Assembly (NCBI GenBank): GCA_943328975.2
Contig: CALQCC020000002.1
Span: 124,001 to 188,000, forward strand
Length of the DNA: 64,000 bases
Source: Bordetella parapertussis
GTDB lineage: Bacteria > Acidobacteriota > Terriglobia > Bryobacterales > Bryobacteraceae
Direction of reading: 5' to 3'
Part shown: positions 7,878 to 17,015 of the stretch, piece by piece
Layout: each line of letters starts with the position of its first letter
Numbering within the stretch: the stretch's first letter is position 1
The notes under the pieces: generated by a model
The model's input: only the letters and a program-made list of their open reading frames with translations
What the model was told of the DNA's origin: nothing
Database searches by the model: none
Position numbers and translations under genes: made by a program

Positions 7878-9251
7878 CTAGTCTTCAAAAACGTAGCCTT
7901 CTTCGCCGTGCAGACTGACGTCCATGCCTTGCGCCTCTTCTTGCTGTTCCATGCGGACCGTGGTGAACAAGCCGGTCACCTTCAACGCGACGATGGTCCC
8001 GATCACCGCAAACGCGATTCCGATCGCTGCCCCGATGCCTTGATTCAGCACCTGTATTCCGTTGCCATCCACCCAGCCCAGCGGAGCCAAGGCTCCATTC
8101 GGTAGCTTGAGTGCGGTGTTGATGGAGTTTGTCGCGAAGACGCCGGTGAGCAGGCAACCCATCAGGCCGCCGACACCATGGACGCCGAAAGCGTCGAGCG
8201 AATCGTCGTAGCTCAACTTGATCTTCACGATGGTGACCATGGCGAAGCACACAAACCCCGCTACGAATCCGATCAGAACCGCGCTAAACGGCTCGACGAA
8301 ACCTGCGCCTTGCGTAACGGTTGCCAAGCCAGCTACGGCGCCCGAAATTCCGCCGAGCGCGCTGGCCTTGCCGTTGCGAACTCGTTCCGCGATCATCCAC
8401 GCTACAGCTCCGGCGGCCGAGGCGAAGTGTGTCGCCACGAATGCGCTGGTCGCGAGGGCCGATGCGGCCAGGGCGCTACCGGCATTGAATCCGAACCAGC
8501 CGACCCACAGCATGCAAGCTCCGATGAAGCTGAGCACCAGGCTGTGCGGCTTCATGGGCTCCGATGGATACCCGCGCCGCTTGCCCAACATGATCGCCAT
8601 GACCAGCGCCGAGAAGCCCGAGGTGATGTGCACCACTGTTCCACCGGCGAAATCGAACACGGGAATCTGACCGCCCAGGAACGGATTCAGGTAACCGCCC
8701 TTGCCCCACACCATGTGCGCGACCGGGAAATAAACCAGGAAGAGCCAGAGCGTGGAGAAAAGGACCATGGCGCCAAACTTGACGCGCTCCGCAAACGCAC
8801 CTGCGATCAACGCCGGCGTGATGATGGCAAACATCATCTGGTAGGCCATGAACGTGAGGTGCGGAATGGTCGCGGCGTAATCCGCGTTGGGAGCGCTGCC
8901 GACGCCTTTTAGGAATAAGTAGCGGAGGTCGCCGATGAATGGGTTGCCTTCGCCAAACACTAGGCTGTATCCGCATACGGCCCAGATGAGCGTGACGATG
9001 GCCATCATCGCGAAGCTCTGCATCATGGTGCCCAGCACGTTCTTGTGGCGGACCAGGCCTCCGTAGAACAGCGCAAGCCCTGGACCCGTCATCATCAGGA
9101 CCAAAGCGGAGCTGACCAGCATCCACGCGTTGTCCCCAGCGGATTGGGCGGCCTGCACGGCGGCTTTGAGCGAGGCAATGTCATCGGCCGGCGTTTGAGC
9201 GCCAGCGGTAGCAGCAAAAAAGACGAATACACCGAGTAGTAGCGGCGACAA
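7878..9251 (-). CDS. amtB: Ammonium transporter AmtB
   Basis: 457 aa from a TTG start at 9251 with AGGAG eight bases upstream. The open frame continues upstream, but that part overlaps the DUF4126 gene and is not protein-like. A signal peptide (SPLLLGVFVFFAATAGAQ) precedes eleven predicted TM helices. Recognisable Amt segments are TGPGLALFYGGLVRHKN, the pore His region PVAHMVWG, the twin-His region GVHGVGGLMG and GWFGFNAGS. The C-terminus HGEEGYVFED contacts PII. It conducts ammonium across the inner membrane and is co-transcribed with glnB 2 bp downstream. Confidence 0.95.
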   Translation of the reverse strand: MSPLLLGVFVFFAATAGAQTPADDIASLKAAVQAAQSAGDNAWMLVSSALVLMMTGPGLALFYGGLVRHKNVLGTMMQSFAMMAIVTLIWAVCGYSLVFGEGNPFIGDLRYLFLKGVGSAPNADYAATIPHLTFMAYQMMFAIITPALIAGAFAERVKFGAMVLFSTLWLFLVYFPVAHMVWGKGGYLNPFLGGQIPVFDFAGGTVVHITSGFSALVMAIMLGKRRGYPSEPMKPHSLVLSFIGACMLWVGWFGFNAGSALAASALATSAFVATHFASAAGAVAWMIAERVRNGKASALGGISGAVAGLATVTQGAGFVEPFSAVLIGFVAGFVCFAMVTIVKIKLSYDDSLDAFGVHGVGGLMGCLLTGVFATNSINTALKLPNGALAPLGWVDGNGIQVLNQGIGAAIGIAFAVIGTIVALKVTGLFTTVRMEQQEEAQGMDVSLHGEEGYVFED

Positions 9252-9303
9252 GCAGGGTCTCCTGGGATGGAATTGCGGACGGGGCAATTCGGATTTTTGC
9301 GAT

Positions 9304-9918
9304 CTAACGATTGTGCGCCAGGGGGACGGGTTTGGCAAGTGGCTTGGAGGTGAAGAGTCCCCGCAGCGCGCGGAAGATCTTAGGCGCCAACCAAATCGCG
9401 AAAACCAGGAAGATGAGAACAACTGCCAGTAAGACGACCGGAAACCACGCCAGCACCACGCTGGAGCCAACGGTGAAGGCATCCTCCATCAAGCTGAGGG
9501 CGATGTTGGAAAACGGTTCCGGGCTTAGATTGGCGGCGACCCGCGTTGCCGCTTTCGCACCGTGGGAGCTCAGGGCCACCCCGCCGCCGAGGAGGAGGGC
9601 GATGGTCCTGACGGCAGGGTCGGCGTTCGAGAACGCGGCGAACGCGAGCGCCGCGCCAGCAGGAACGCGGATGAAGGTGTGGACCATATCCCACGCGGTG
9701 TCCACCATCGGGACTTTGTCCGCGACAAATTCTACGACGTAGAGCCCGAGCGCGACGCCAATGATCCATCCGTTGCTCAAGAAATCGAGTTGTCCGGGCA
9801 ACGCCGCCAAGTGGACCCGCTGCAGCAATCCGAGCGTAGCGACGGTGGCATAGAGGTTCACGCCCGACAGACAAGCCGAGCCCATCGCGAAACCAAGAGT
9901 TGGAATCCAGTCAGGCAT
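9304..9918 (-). CDS. DUF4126 family membrane protein
   Basis: 204 aa, hydrophobic, with about five predicted TM stretches. The N-terminal GFAMGSACLSGVNLYATVA and LYVVEFVADKVPMVDTAWD are characteristic of DUF4126, and the DK-P-D motif is the most conserved part of the family. Function is unknown; the family is widespread in Acidobacteriota and related phyla. It lies upstream of amtB on the same strand with a 52-bp gap, so shared transcription is possible but not evident. Confidence 0.85.
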   Translation of the reverse strand: MPDWIPTLGFAMGSACLSGVNLYATVATLGLLQRVHLAALPGQLDFLSNGWIIGVALGLYVVEFVADKVPMVDTAWDMVHTFIRVPAGAALAFAAFSNADPAVRTIALLLGGGVALSSHGAKAATRVAANLSPEPFSNIALSLMEDAFTVGSSVVLAWFPVVLLAVVLIFLVFAIWLAPKIFRALRGLFTSKPLAKPVPLAHNR

Positions 9919-9958
9919 GTTGAGTTTCTCGAACGAGCGTACCCTCCGCCATCTTATG

Positions 9959-11470
9959 ATGAAAGGAATGCGCTGGGAGATCCAAAAAGAAGTTCCACAG
10001 AATTCCTACGACTACTTTGAACGTACGCTGATTACGGGCAACGGGTTCCGGGAATATGACGTCCGCTGGCTGTTGGGCAAAGAAGTCAACCCGAACGGCT
10101 TCATCGTGCTGGGCAAGAGCTACGGCACCTACGCGAAACGAGTGCTGAAGCAGAACCGCGTCGTGGTGGGGCACGACTTCCGCAAGTATAGTCAGGACCT
10201 GTGCAACGCGTTCATCCTGGGCCTTCTCTCCACAGGCGTGGAAGTGATCGACATCGGCTTGGCCCTTTCGCCGATGCTCTACTTCGCGCAGCACCTCTAC
10301 AACTGCCCCGCGGGAGCGATGCTCACGGCCAGCCACAACGAAAACGGCTGGACCGGCATCAAGATCGCCAAGGGTCTTTCTTCAACGTTGGAACCGGACG
10401 ACATCATCGCGTTCCGCAACATTGTCGAAGGCGGCGATTACGAAACAGGCAAGGGATCGTATGAATCCGTCGGCAACGTGTATGAGGAATACACGAAGGA
10501 CGCGCTCAAAGATGGACCGCTGGCGAAGCCGCTGAAGATCGTGGTGGCGGCCGGTAACGGCACCGCGGGTCGCTTCGCTCCCGGCATTCTGCGCGCATTG
10601 GGCTGCGAAGTGATCGAGCTTGATTGCACCCCTGACTGGGACTTCAAGCGTTACAACCCGAACCCCGAAGACGTCGCGTTCCTGCACAATATCAGCGATG
10701 CCACCAAGTCGAATGGCGCGGATCTAGGGATCGGCATCGACGGCGACGGCGACCGCATCGGCATTGTGGACGACAAGGGCCGCGAGATTTTCTCCGACAT
10801 CCTGGGGCTGCTGCTGGCGCGCTGGATCTGCCCCAAGCATCCAGGTCGCGCGGTGGTGATCGACGTGAAGAGCACGGGCCTTTTCTATGACGATCCGATC
10901 CTGAAACAGGGCAAGACGGAGATTGTCACCTGGAAAACCGGCCATTCCTACATCAAGGCCAAAGTTGCGGAAACCGACGCGCTGGCGGGCTTTGAAAAGA
11001 GCGGGCATTGGTTCCTGAACCATCCGATCGGACGTGGTTACGACGACGCGGTGCTCTCAACAGTTCAATTCCTGCGCATGTTGTCGGCTATGGGCCAGCC
11101 GCTTTCAGCGCTGAACGATGCGTTGCCGAAAACGTGGAATTCGCCCACGCTTGGACCGTATTGCGCGGATGATGCCAAGTACGCTGTGGTGGATGGCATC
11201 GCCGCCCAGTACCAGCAGGATAAGTCGAATGGTGTGCGCGTAGGCGGCGAATTGATCAAGGAGATCATCACCGTGAATGGCGTGCGCTTCGTGCTCAGCG
11301 ATGATAGCTGGGGCTTGTTGCGCGCGTCTTCGAACAAGCCGTCGCTGGTGATCGTTGCGGAATCGCGAAAGTCGCGCGACCAGATGTACGACATCGTCGA
11401 ACACATCCAGAACCGTCTGGCCGCGACCGGAAAAACAGGCGAATACGACCAAACACTACCTCCGCGCTAA
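9959..11470 (+). CDS. Phosphomannomutase/phosphoglucomutase family enzyme
   Basis: About 503 aa of the alpha-D-phosphohexomutase superfamily. Seen are REYDVRWLLGKEVN (domain 1), the phosphoserine loop AMLTASHNENGWTGIK, the metal loop GIGIDGDGDRIGIVD, the sugar loop GFEKSGHWF and the phosphate-binding end of domain 4 (LRASSNKPSLVIV). It interconverts hexose 1- and 6-phosphates and supplies sugar nucleotides for envelope polysaccharides. In-frame ATGs at 9956, 9959 and 9968 cannot be separated. The N-terminal extension before REYDVRW (~30 residues) is longer than in the classical AlgC type. It is divergent from the DUF4126 gene. Confidence 0.92.
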   Translation: MKGMRWEIQKEVPQNSYDYFERTLITGNGFREYDVRWLLGKEVNPNGFIVLGKSYGTYAKRVLKQNRVVVGHDFRKYSQDLCNAFILGLLSTGVEVIDIGLALSPMLYFAQHLYNCPAGAMLTASHNENGWTGIKIAKGLSSTLEPDDIIAFRNIVEGGDYETGKGSYESVGNVYEEYTKDALKDGPLAKPLKIVVAAGNGTAGRFAPGILRALGCEVIELDCTPDWDFKRYNPNPEDVAFLHNISDATKSNGADLGIGIDGDGDRIGIVDDKGREIFSDILGLLLARWICPKHPGRAVVIDVKSTGLFYDDPILKQGKTEIVTWKTGHSYIKAKVAETDALAGFEKSGHWFLNHPIGRGYDDAVLSTVQFLRMLSAMGQPLSALNDALPKTWNSPTLGPYCADDAKYAVVDGIAAQYQQDKSNGVRVGGELIKEIITVNGVRFVLSDDSWGLLRASSNKPSLVIVAESRKSRDQMYDIVEHIQNRLAATGKTGEYDQTLPPR

Positions 11471-11492
11471 GGCGGCACGCTAAAATCATTGC

Positions 11493-12137
11493 ATGAGGAT
11501 CGCGCTCGTCGGAGCAACAGGTTTTATTGGATCGAAGATTCTGGTAGAGGCCGTCAGCCGCGGACATACGGTAACCGCGCTGTGCCGCCATCCGGAAAAG
11601 GTTCCAGCGCAAGAAGGCGTTCGGGCAGTGGCTGTTGACGTAAACGATGCGGCAGCGCTGGCGGATGCGTTCCGCAGTCACGACGTCATCGTCCATGCCT
11701 GCGCGCCGCCGCGCGAAATGGAGATGGAAGCTAAGATCGCCGCGCAAACAGCCATCACCAAGGCGATCATTGAAGCAATGAAGTCTCGCGGGATTCCGCG
11801 CATTCTTGCGGTCGGTGGAGCGGGGACGCTACTCATTGATGGCGTGCCGAGCATGGACCGGCCCGAATTCCCGAAGCAGTTTGAAGGCGGCGCGAAAGCC
11901 ACCGCTGTGATCAAGGAACTGCTGGAGGAAGAACACGATTTCGATTGGACCGTGCTCAGTCCCTCCACGATGATCGTGCCAGGCGAACGCACCGGCAAGT
12001 TCCGCCTGGACTTCGACGATCTTATCGTGATGCCGGACGGGACCAGCAAGATTTCGGTGGAAGACTACGCTGTCGCGTTCGTCAACGAACTTGAGAACCC
12101 GCAGTACACGGGTCACCGCTTTACGGTTGGTTACTAG
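11493..12137 (+). CDS. NAD(P)-binding Rossmann-fold protein (atypical SDR/NmrA-like)
   Basis: 214 aa beginning MRIALVGATGFIGSK, the GxxGxxG dinucleotide motif of extended and atypical SDRs. HTVTALCRHPEKV then gives the adenine/phosphate-discriminating strand. The central VGGAGTLL and DWTVLSPSTMIVPGERTG match the YwnB/BVR-B-like COG2910 group of NADP reductases. The catalytic YxxxK is absent, as is usual in that group. Physiological substrate is unknown. It follows the phosphohexomutase by 22 bp on the same strand and may be co-transcribed. Its stop TAG overlaps the opposing cytochrome gene's stop within CTAG. Confidence 0.87.
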   Translation: MRIALVGATGFIGSKILVEAVSRGHTVTALCRHPEKVPAQEGVRAVAVDVNDAAALADAFRSHDVIVHACAPPREMEMEAKIAAQTAITKAIIEAMKSRGIPRILAVGGAGTLLIDGVPSMDRPEFPKQFEGGAKATAVIKELLEEEHDFDWTVLSPSTMIVPGERTGKFRLDFDDLIVMPDGTSKISVEDYAVAFVNELENPQYTGHRFTVGY

Positions 12138-13168
12138 GGCTTCTTGTTCATATAGGCCACCAGATTGGCGACATCCTCGGGAGCGAGAACGGGCCACCGT
12201 GGCTTTTTCTTTGCGAGATCCGCCTGCATCAGCGGACCATGCACCCACCACAGCGAAATCATTGAGTAGGCGGTAAATACCCGCTCGCCGCGAGCCATCT
12301 GGGCGTGGCAACCCGCGCAGCGTTTATCGACAAACGTCTTCGCTCCGCGCACCGCATCGCCGGTTTCCTGGAACTGCAAGTTCCACACATAGCCCACGAT
12401 GGAACGCATGTCGTTGGCCGCCATCAAAGGCACCGTCTGCATGGAGTTGGCGTGGTTCCAAAGTCCTGCGGCTACCTCTGTCGGCGTCCGGTCTTGCAAA
12501 CGCCGCTGCAGGTTCACGATTCCCGGATGGCACGCGCCGCAGTTGGATTTGAATAACGCTTCGCCCTGCGCGGTCTCCGGCATGGTGCCCGGAATCGGTC
12601 CCTTGGCTGCACCCTTGCTGACGTAGGTGGTTAGGTCGGCTAGATCCCGCGAACTCAGTTTCTGGAAAACCACGCCCTGTTTTTCCCGCGAGTCTTTCAT
12701 CAGCGCCGAATGATTCCACATCTGCTGCACCAGCGCGAATGGATCACGGATGCCGCGCCAGTTCTCCACCGGATTGCCGGGCCCCGCTGTATGACATGCC
12801 GCGCACCCGCGCTGTTCAAACGCCCGTTCTCCGCGCGCCATGACGCCTGCCGGATTCACGAAGTGCTCCGAGTAGAGATAGGCGAAGATGTCTTCTCCAT
12901 CGCGCTCAGTCGGCCGAGGACGTCCCACCAGATCCTTGCCCATTGCGGTCCACATTTCCGGCAAGTGGTTCCACAGCAAGCTCGCTAAAGCCGACGGCGT
13001 GTAGTGATCGATCAGCCGGGCGGAAAGGTCCGGCGCCTTCATTCCGCCATCGCCGCGGACGTTGTGGCAGGTGAGGCAGTTCTGCTCGCGCATCACCTGG
13101 GCTCCGTGTTGCGGGTCCATGGCGAAAGCGGTTGAGGCTAGCAGCAGAGTGAGGAGAAAGCGGTGCAT
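12134..13168 (-). CDS. Four-haem c-type cytochrome, secreted
   Basis: About 344 aa with a signal peptide (LLTLLLASTAFA) and four CxxCH haem sites: CLTCH (31-35), CAACH, CGACH and CAGCH. These are spaced as four consecutive mono-haem cytochrome c domains, each with a downstream Met or His ligand candidate. The repeated core phrases LWNHLPEMW, MWNHSALM and LWNHANSM show it arose by internal duplication. It is a periplasmic electron carrier. It lies 105 bp downstream of the PQQ-propeller dehydrogenase, and a role as its electron acceptor is inferred. A GTG six bases upstream (13174) is an alternative start. Confidence 0.85.
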   Translation of the reverse strand: MHRFLLTLLLASTAFAMDPQHGAQVMREQNCLTCHNVRGDGGMKAPDLSARLIDHYTPSALASLLWNHLPEMWTAMGKDLVGRPRPTERDGEDIFAYLYSEHFVNPAGVMARGERAFEQRGCAACHTAGPGNPVENWRGIRDPFALVQQMWNHSALMKDSREKQGVVFQKLSSRDLADLTTYVSKGAAKGPIPGTMPETAQGEALFKSNCGACHPGIVNLQRRLQDRTPTEVAAGLWNHANSMQTVPLMAANDMRSIVGYVWNLQFQETGDAVRGAKTFVDKRCAGCHAQMARGERVFTAYSMISLWWVHGPLMQADLAKKKPRWPVLAPEDVANLVAYMNKKP

Positions 13169-13273
13169 GTTCACAGTAGAGCAATCTCAGCACCAACGTG
13201 CAACCAGCGTTTTTCATGCGGAACTGCGTCAAATCACCCACAGCCATTTGGGTGTGCCGCAGTTGATGGGAGG

Positions 13274-15055
13274 CTACTTCCCGTCGACCGAGAACGCCAT
13301 TAACACGTTGCCCGCAGCGCCGCCGGCGAACCCCATGCCGCTGGTCATCACGACCATGCCGTTCGCAATCGCAGGACCTGCGCCATCCATCGCGCCGCCT
13401 TTGGCGGTCACGCCGTTGACGGTCTCAAAGGTGCGAGCCGTGTCGAACTCCCACACGACTTCGCCTGTGGACGCTTGGTGCGCGCGTAAGCGACCGCCGA
13501 ACGTCGCGGAGAATACGATTCCGGGCATCAGGGTTGGCGCGGTCGGTTGGGAGCGCGTGCTGCCCGGGCCGGGAGGCGGCTCGGACTTCCACTTGCGCGT
13601 GCCATCGGCGATATTCACCGCGTACAGCCCCGGCGTTGCATCCGCACGCGCACCATCGGCGACGCCTGCGTATGCAGTCTGCCCGTCCATCGCGGGACCC
13701 CACATGATGCCGCCCATCAATCCGCCGCCTTGGCCTAGCTTCTGCTGCCACACGACGTTGCCGTTGTTGTCTGGATCGAGCCCCCACAACGTGCCGGACT
13801 TCTGCCCGACCACGATGAGATCCTTGCCGCCCACGGTGACCAACGCTGGGGAACTGGCCAAGTCGTAATCGTCGCCGTCATTCTCCGGGCACAGCGGGCC
13901 ATTCGGGCATCCGGGCAACCAGTTGTCGCCAGCGGTTGCTTGCTTGGTCCACACCATGCGGCCGCTTTCCAGATCGAACGCGACAACCGCGTCGCTGGTG
14001 GGAACGTCGACGCCGGTGTAGGAGTTGCCGGTCGAAGCGTAGATGCGCCCGCGCTTTACATCAATGGTCGGTGCGGACCAGATAGAGGCACCTGCGGGTC
14101 CCCATAACTCGCGCGGCTGACCGTTCTGCGTGATCGTCTTGTAGACTTTTGCCGCTTCGGGGATGGTGTAGGTCTTCCAAATCACACGCCCGGTGGCCGC
14201 ATCCAGCGACATCAGGCTGCCACGGAACTTGCAGCACACGTAGTTCGGTGTTCCCGAACCTAACTCTTCGCCTGAAGATACCGGAAAGTAGATACGTCCG
14301 TTGTGGAAGACCGATGTGCCTGTGATGCGCGCGACCGGGTAATCGTCGAGCTTCACTTTCCACAACTGCTGTCCGGTGACGGCATCCACGGCGTACCCAA
14401 ACGCAGCTGCGTCTCCGAAGAATGCGGTCCAGCGCGTGCCGACTTGCGCGATGGTGATGCCGTCGCGTACGATCGCTCCGGCATTGAACGACCAATGCGT
14501 GCAGCCGGTCGCGAGGTCGAGCGAATACACCTTGCCGCCGTGACTGCCAACGAAGATGCGTCCGCCGACGATGGCGGGTTGAGCTACTGCGCGAGTGTCA
14601 TCAGGGAATCCAAAGGCCCACTTGAGCTTCAGCTTCGGTATGTCTGCCGCAGCGAGGCCAGGGTTCGGCTGGTAACGCGTGTTCTGATTGTTGAGGCCCC
14701 AACCGGACCAGTCGTTCGGGCCGGGGTTGAACGGTTTCGTCGCGCTGGCCGAGCATTGATTCGCGGGGCCCGTGGTAGGAACCGTAGCGGGAGCCGAGCC
14801 CACGAAGGCCGCGAGCGCACGGATCTGCGCGGCTGAAAGTCCTTGTGCTTGCGCCGTCATCGCGCCCTTTTCCAGAGCGTCCACAACCTGCTGCGGCTGC
14901 AATTTTGCCAAGTCCGCACGCGAGGGAATACGATCGTTCACCGGTTGCGCGTGACACGTTGCACAGCGCATCGTATACAGATCCTGTCCATTCGGAGCGG
15001 CGGGCGTTTGAGCCCAGGCGGAGAGGGTGAGAGTCAGAAGGATGAAGTAGCGCAT
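13274..15055 (-). CDS. PQQ beta-propeller dehydrogenase with N-terminal cytochrome c domain
   Basis: ~593 aa. A signal peptide (to WAQ) is followed by a cytochrome c domain with CATCH at 31-35. An eight-bladed PQQ-type propeller then carries repeated blade motifs (GRIFVGSHGGKVYSLD, GSLMSLDAATGRVIWK, AVVAFDLESGRMVW, GLYAVNIADGTRKW). A vicinal Cys pair in NYVCCKF recalls the disulphide ring over PQQ in quinoprotein dehydrogenases. The haem-first order matches polyvinyl-alcohol-dehydrogenase-like quinohaemoproteins rather than XoxF/MxaF. It sits between VWA proteins and a tetrahaem cytochrome on the same strand. Substrate is not assignable. ATG at 15055 is preferred over GTG at 15058. Confidence 0.83.
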   Translation of the reverse strand: MRYFILLTLTLSAWAQTPAAPNGQDLYTMRCATCHAQPVNDRIPSRADLAKLQPQQVVDALEKGAMTAQAQGLSAAQIRALAAFVGSAPATVPTTGPANQCSASATKPFNPGPNDWSGWGLNNQNTRYQPNPGLAAADIPKLKLKWAFGFPDDTRAVAQPAIVGGRIFVGSHGGKVYSLDLATGCTHWSFNAGAIVRDGITIAQVGTRWTAFFGDAAAFGYAVDAVTGQQLWKVKLDDYPVARITGTSVFHNGRIYFPVSSGEELGSGTPNYVCCKFRGSLMSLDAATGRVIWKTYTIPEAAKVYKTITQNGQPRELWGPAGASIWSAPTIDVKRGRIYASTGNSYTGVDVPTSDAVVAFDLESGRMVWTKQATAGDNWLPGCPNGPLCPENDGDDYDLASSPALVTVGGKDLIVVGQKSGTLWGLDPDNNGNVVWQQKLGQGGGLMGGIMWGPAMDGQTAYAGVADGARADATPGLYAVNIADGTRKWKSEPPPGPGSTRSQPTAPTLMPGIVFSATFGGRLRAHQASTGEVVWEFDTARTFETVNGVTAKGGAMDGAGPAIANGMVVMTSGMGFAGGAAGNVLMAFSVDGK

Positions 15056-15062
15056 CACCCGA

Positions 15063-17015
15063 CTACTCTATCTCAAATGGAGCCGTCCGTTTCGCGCTTT
15101 TGCCTGCGGAATCGAGCGCTTGGAATTCCAGGACATACGCGCCCGGGGCCAATCCCTTCAAGGGAAGATTCAAGGCCAGAGGGATCGACGTCGCGCCTTG
15201 CTTGCCGCGCAGATCGAGCTGCATCATCCCGGTGTCCGCTTTCGCCTCGCTGGACGCGCGGTCCAGGACTCGGATCTGGAAGGCTACGATCAGTGGAGTT
15301 TCCGGATCGGGCTTCACGAGCAGTGGTTCATAGATTTCGATAAACAGCACCGCCGGACCCGAGGCGGACAACTTACTGGATCCCGTAGCCACGATCTCCG
15401 CGCCGTCAGAGACTAGCTTCTTGCGGTCGTCGATGAGGAACTCATCTAAACCCGCGATGCCCTGGCTGGCCGGGCGGAATTCCTTGCTCAGTACCAGTCC
15501 ACTCAAGCTAAACTCATTCCCGTTATACGGCTCAATCTGTAGCGTTGTCTGCAGGCGTCCAAAGCTCTCTCCGCCTGCTCCCAGCACTACGGCGAGCTTG
15601 TATTGTCCCGAGGCGATGTCGAATTGATTCTCATACCGGTAGGGGGTGCGCTTGAATTGGTCCACTTCCGCCTGCGAGTCGAACTCAAACTTCACCACGT
15701 CGCTGAACCGCGCCCCGGCCGAGCCATCTTCCTTGTTCGCGATGCCAAGGATGTCGAGCTGCCCAATAAACTTGTTCTTCTCTTTCTTGAACGCTACGTT
15801 TGCGGGAGCGATCTCCATCACGGCAGCAACGCGGGCGACGTTCGCCGACTTGTAGAAATACGGAGCTTGCATCGTCGCGGGGATATTTCCACTGGCCTGA
15901 GCCAGGGCGCGCTGTTCGAGCGTGCGAGCTGCTGCGTTGCCACTCAACAGGTCCCCGGGCGTGCGTTTGCAGTATCCCTCGCGCGAACGGAGATTCATTC
16001 CGTTGCCCTTCACCTTGACGCGCAACTTATGGCAGCTTCCATCCGGTGAATCTGGAGGCGTGTAGCTCAGAATGTAGAACTCGCTCTGCTCCTTACTGAT
16101 GCGTGCGAGGGTGGCTTGATCGTCGGGTTGCCGCACTACGAATCCGCCGGTACCTTCCGCTAGTTTCAGCAGAACGCTCAATAGTGCGGGACCATTGGCC
16201 AGCGTCGCAGCCACAGGATCTGCTGCGTTCATCCCCGTCGGTGTACCGCTCAGAGTCGTGGTGCCGCCGACTCTCCCTCGTCCTGCCGCAACGGGGGCTG
16301 GCGCGCTGACATCCACAAGCTGCCCTCCGAACGAAGTGTTGACCCGCGTGTTGATTGGATAGATGGAAACATTTGAACGGTTCGCGGCGCCCACAACTTG
16401 GTCCAGCCTGGAGGTGTAATCGCTGTTCATCGCGTAGCCGGGCGAGAAAAAGATGAGCGACTTGCGTCCAGGCGCTGCTTGCAGATTCTTTACCAGTCCG
16501 TCCAATGAGCGCAAGAGATCCCGTACCGCGAAGTCGTTCGCCGAGCCCGCGTTGGTGGGTGCATTCGGGTCTACGCCTGAGAGCGTTCCGCCTTTGGGTT
16601 GCGCTACGGCCTGCTTCGCGCGGGTGACGTCGCTGGTGAATGTTTGCGTCACTCGCAGAGAACCGCTGAAGTCTAATACCGCAATATTGGGGTCTCCCAC
16701 TGAGACTTGGTCCAGCACCTGCATCGCGATTTGCCGCGCGATTCCCTGTTCGCGCTGTGTCATGGCGGAGTTGTCGAACAGCAGTAATACCGAATGCCGA
16801 GGAGCAGAGGCGGCGCCCTTCTCCGTGAAGATGCCATCGACGGTCTGTTCCTTGCCATCTTCAAAAACTTGAAAATCTTTGGCCGTCAGATTGGGGACGT
16901 AGCTCCCCTTTTTGTCCGTCACCAAAACGTCGACCAACACGGATTGCGCCTCGGTGCGCGTAACCTGCGCGCTCACCGCGCCGGCCAATAATACTAGCGC
17001 CGCCAGTGGCCTCAA
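15063..17015 (-). CDS. Secreted VWA domain protein, Acidobacterial type (longer copy)
   Basis: 650 aa. It starts at TTG (17015) with GGAG eight bases upstream and a signal peptide ending VSAQ. The N-terminal segment DVLVTDKKGSYVPNLTAKDFQVFEDGKEQTV is the hallmark of the VWFA-related Acidobacterial domain (TIGR03436). The VWA domain itself has a MIDAS-like D-x-S-x-M (LLLFDNSAM) and ends near KLRVKVKG. A beta-rich C-terminal half follows. The start overlaps the stop of the second VWA gene by 4 bp (TTGA). It probably mediates protein or ligand binding in the periplasm or outside the cell. No partner is defined, but PQQ and cytochrome genes follow directly. Confidence 0.85.
   Translation of the reverse strand: MRPLAALVLLAGAVSAQVTRTEAQSVLVDVLVTDKKGSYVPNLTAKDFQVFEDGKEQTVDGIFTEKGAASAPRHSVLLLFDNSAMTQREQGIARQIAMQVLDQVSVGDPNIAVLDFSGSLRVTQTFTSDVTRAKQAVAQPKGGTLSGVDPNAPTNAGSANDFAVRDLLRSLDGLVKNLQAAPGRKSLIFFSPGYAMNSDYTSRLDQVVGAANRSNVSIYPINTRVNTSFGGQLVDVSAPAPVAAGRGRVGGTTTLSGTPTGMNAADPVAATLANGPALLSVLLKLAEGTGGFVVRQPDDQATLARISKEQSEFYILSYTPPDSPDGSCHKLRVKVKGNGMNLRSREGYCKRTPGDLLSGNAAARTLEQRALAQASGNIPATMQAPYFYKSANVARVAAVMEIAPANVAFKKEKNKFIGQLDILGIANKEDGSAGARFSDVVKFEFDSQAEVDQFKRTPYRYENQFDIASGQYKLAVVLGAGGESFGRLQTTLQIEPYNGNEFSLSGLVLSKEFRPASQGIAGLDEFLIDDRKKLVSDGAEIVATGSSKLSASGPAVLFIEIYEPLLVKPDPETPLIVAFQIRVLDRASSEAKADTGMMQLDLRGKQGATSIPLALNLPLKGLAPGAYVLEFQALDSAGKSAKRTAPFEIE

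Noticed and set aside
9252-9482. Extending AmtB by 77 residues to an upstream start
   Set aside because: The extra part is Trp/Arg/Ser-rich and lies out of frame within the DUF4126 gene; a TTG with a good ribosome site precedes the signal peptide.
13274-15055. Naming the PQQ protein a methanol dehydrogenase
   Set aside because: The haem domain is N-terminal and fused, and no mxa/xox partners are present; it fits polyvinyl-alcohol-dehydrogenase-like quinohaemoproteins better.
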